DNA of 64,000 nucleotides, taken from positions 1-64,000 of the forward strand of contig DATGHL010000014.1 of the NCBI GenBank assembly GCA_035308025.1, in the 5' to 3' direction. How positions within the stretch are numbered: the stretch's first letter is position 1; every line of letters begins with the position of its first letter. The notes beneath the pieces were generated by a model. That model was given only the letters and a program-made list of their open reading frames with translations, was not told the origin of the DNA and did no database searches. Below, piece by piece: positions 62,846 through 64,000 of the stretch. The position numbers and the translations under genes are program-made. Source of the DNA: Candidatus Binataceae bacterium (GTDB lineage Bacteria > Desulfobacterota > Binatia > Binatales > Binataceae).

Positions 62846-63997
62846 CTAAAGCCCAAGGCATCGCGCAATGATGCGCCGCTGGATATCGGAAGTGCCGGAA
62901 TAGATGATGCCGGAAATCGAGTCGCGCAGCTCGCGCTCGACCGGTGACTCCTTCATGTAGCCGAAACCGCCGAAGATACGGACGGCGTCCATCGCGGCCT
63001 GCACGTGGCTCTCGCCGACGAAGAGCTTCGCGATCGCAGATTCCATCACCGGGTTCTTGCCCTGCTCATGCATCCAACCGACGTAGTAGACCAGCAGGCG
63101 GCCGGCGTCGATCGCAACTTTCATCTCGACGATCCGGTTGGCGACCGCTTCGTACTTGGCGATCGGCTGGCCGAACTGCCGCCGCTCGCGTGCGTACTTG
63201 ATGCTGTCCTCGAGCAGGCGCTCGGTTGCGCCGACGTGGCTGGCGAAGATGCAGGCGCGCTCCCACTCCATCGCGGAGTTGAAGATGCGCATGCCCGCGC
63301 CCTCAGCGCCAAGCCGCGCCGAATCGGGCACAAAACAATCGTCGAAGGCGACCTCGCCGGTGGGCGAGGTGCGGATACCCATCTTGGACATCGGCGGGCC
63401 GAAGGTCATCCCGGGCGCACCGCGCGGAACCAGGAAGGTCGTAAGCTGCTTTGCGCCGCCCTCAGTCTTCGGTTTGACGTAGGCGAAGGCGACCGCCAAA
63501 TCGGCGACCGGGCCGTTCGTCGAGAAGGTTTTCGCGCCGTTGATCAGATAGCCGCCGTCAACTTTTTCGGCGCGCGCGGTAAGCGAAAAGACGTCGGAGC
63601 CGGCGTTCGGCTCGGTAATCGCGTGAGCCGCGAGCGCCTCGCCCGTAATCAACTTCGGCAGCCATTCGCGCTTCTGCGCGGCGCTGCCGTAATGCAAAAT
63701 CGGCATCTGGCAGGACCACATCTGCGCGTTGATACTGAAGACCAGGCCGTTGTCGCGGCAGCCCTTGCCGAGCGCGTCCATGGCGACGATGGTCGAGATA
63801 ATCCCCTCGCCCTGGCCGCCGTACTCGACCGGCATCGGCAGGCCGAGCAAGCCGAAGTCGGCGCATTTTTTCCAGGACTCAAGCGAAAAGATGCCGGGCG
63901 CGTCGCGCTGATCGATATCGCCATTGAGCTGCGCGCGAGCGAATTCCAGCACCGAAGCGCGCAACTGTTTCTGTTCAGGATTCAGGCCAAAATCCAT
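62846..63997 (-). CDS. Acyl-CoA dehydrogenase-fold enzyme (possibly acting on carrier-bound substrate)
   Basis: The 383-aa flavoenzyme has AHAITEPNAGSDVFSLTA, KTFSTNGPVADLAVAFAYV, ARERRQFGQPIAKYEAV and IIYSGTSDIQRRIIA. In the last motif the frequent catalytic Glu is Ser, so the base is probably the Glu in MEWERACIFA, the position used by isovaleryl-CoA dehydrogenase and related enzymes. The gene is complete (ATG 63997) and lies 10 bp upstream of the ligase gene. With the ligase and carrier it resembles loading-then-oxidation cassettes such as prolyl-carrier dehydrogenases. An ordinary short-chain acyl-CoA dehydrogenase is the alternative. Confidence 0.85.
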   Translation of the reverse strand: MDFGLNPEQKQLRASVLEFARAQLNGDIDQRDAPGIFSLESWKKCADFGLLGLPMPVEYGGQGEGIISTIVAMDALGKGCRDNGLVFSINAQMWSCQMPILHYGSAAQKREWLPKLITGEALAAHAITEPNAGSDVFSLTARAEKVDGGYLINGAKTFSTNGPVADLAVAFAYVKPKTEGGAKQLTTFLVPRGAPGMTFGPPMSKMGIRTSPTGEVAFDDCFVPDSARLGAEGAGMRIFNSAMEWERACIFASHVGATERLLEDSIKYARERRQFGQPIAKYEAVANRIVEMKVAIDAGRLLVYYVGWMHEQGKNPVMESAIAKLFVGESHVQAAMDAVRIFGGFGYMKESPVERELRDSISGIIYSGTSDIQRRIIARCLGL

Positions 63998-64000
63998 CTG

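Overview
The window is a stretch of G+C-rich chromosome from a diderm (Gram-negative-type) bacterium. Envelope genes support this: tatA, mlaC-like, htpX, a bifunctional PBP and a family-9 glycosyltransferase. The gene style is rich in acyl-CoA dehydrogenases, a CaiB/BaiF CoA-transferase, a thiolase/DUF35 pair, a wax ester synthase, class III PHA synthase, cyclase-AAA-TPR proteins and GYD/NIPSNAP-type small proteins. That style would suit an uncultured deltaproteobacterial-like or Binatota-like lineage. The taxonomic statement is inference only; no rRNA is present. The single RNA gene is an initiator tRNA-Met. Several broken genes may be real decay or draft-assembly errors.

Layout. 1-2 kb: two glutathione-transferase-type genes, back to back, and a NIPSNAP-like protein. 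2-8.2 kb (minus): a cyclase-AAA-TPR signalling protein followed by an MMPL/RND exporter that carries a C-terminal cyclic-nucleotide-binding domain, with a relic of a second cyclase-type C-terminus upstream. 8.3-11.2 kb: PHA synthase operon (phaE-like, phaC, GNAT, HAD). 11.2-18.9 kb: hydrolases, a GYD protein next to a GYD-acyltransferase fusion, an alcohol dehydrogenase, a GNAT, a wax ester synthase/DGAT and a KirBac-type channel. 19-25.5 kb: esterases, an acyl-CoA dehydrogenase, a methyltransferase, an ECF sigma/anti-sigma pair, a MITE-like element and HPr. 25.7-28.3 kb: the metK-ahcY S-adenosylmethionine cycle operon. 28.3-34.3 kb: a TVP38-like protein, a CoA-transferase and a frameshifted membrane-anchored AAA-TPR gene. 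34.4-41.8 kb: an archaeal-type FBP aldolase/phosphatase, an orphan Mu gp27-like gene, a hydantoinase, and a large ATPase with repeat DNA inserted in frame. 42.5-44.3 kb: the remains of a hybrid sensor kinase and the tRNA. 44.4-46.2 kb: a thiolase/DUF35 pair and a 59-aa gene. 46.2-51.8 kb (minus): a DUF4331-TPR-NicO-NiCoT nickel/cobalt operon. 52-60.8 kb: tatA, SDR, GNAT, mlaC, glycosyltransferase, htpX, DUF1844, PBP and a TPR protein. 60.9-64 kb (minus): an acyl-CoA dehydrogenase, adenylating ligase and carrier protein cassette, running to the window edge.

Two dispersed repeat families recur between genes. Several copies lie directly against stop codons, and one lies inside an open reading frame. 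The best candidates for undescribed biology are the cyclase plus CNB-MMPL pair, the DUF4331-TPR-NicO-NiCoT operon, the GYD-PlsC fusion beside its stand-alone GYD homologue, and the ligase-carrier-dehydrogenase cassette.
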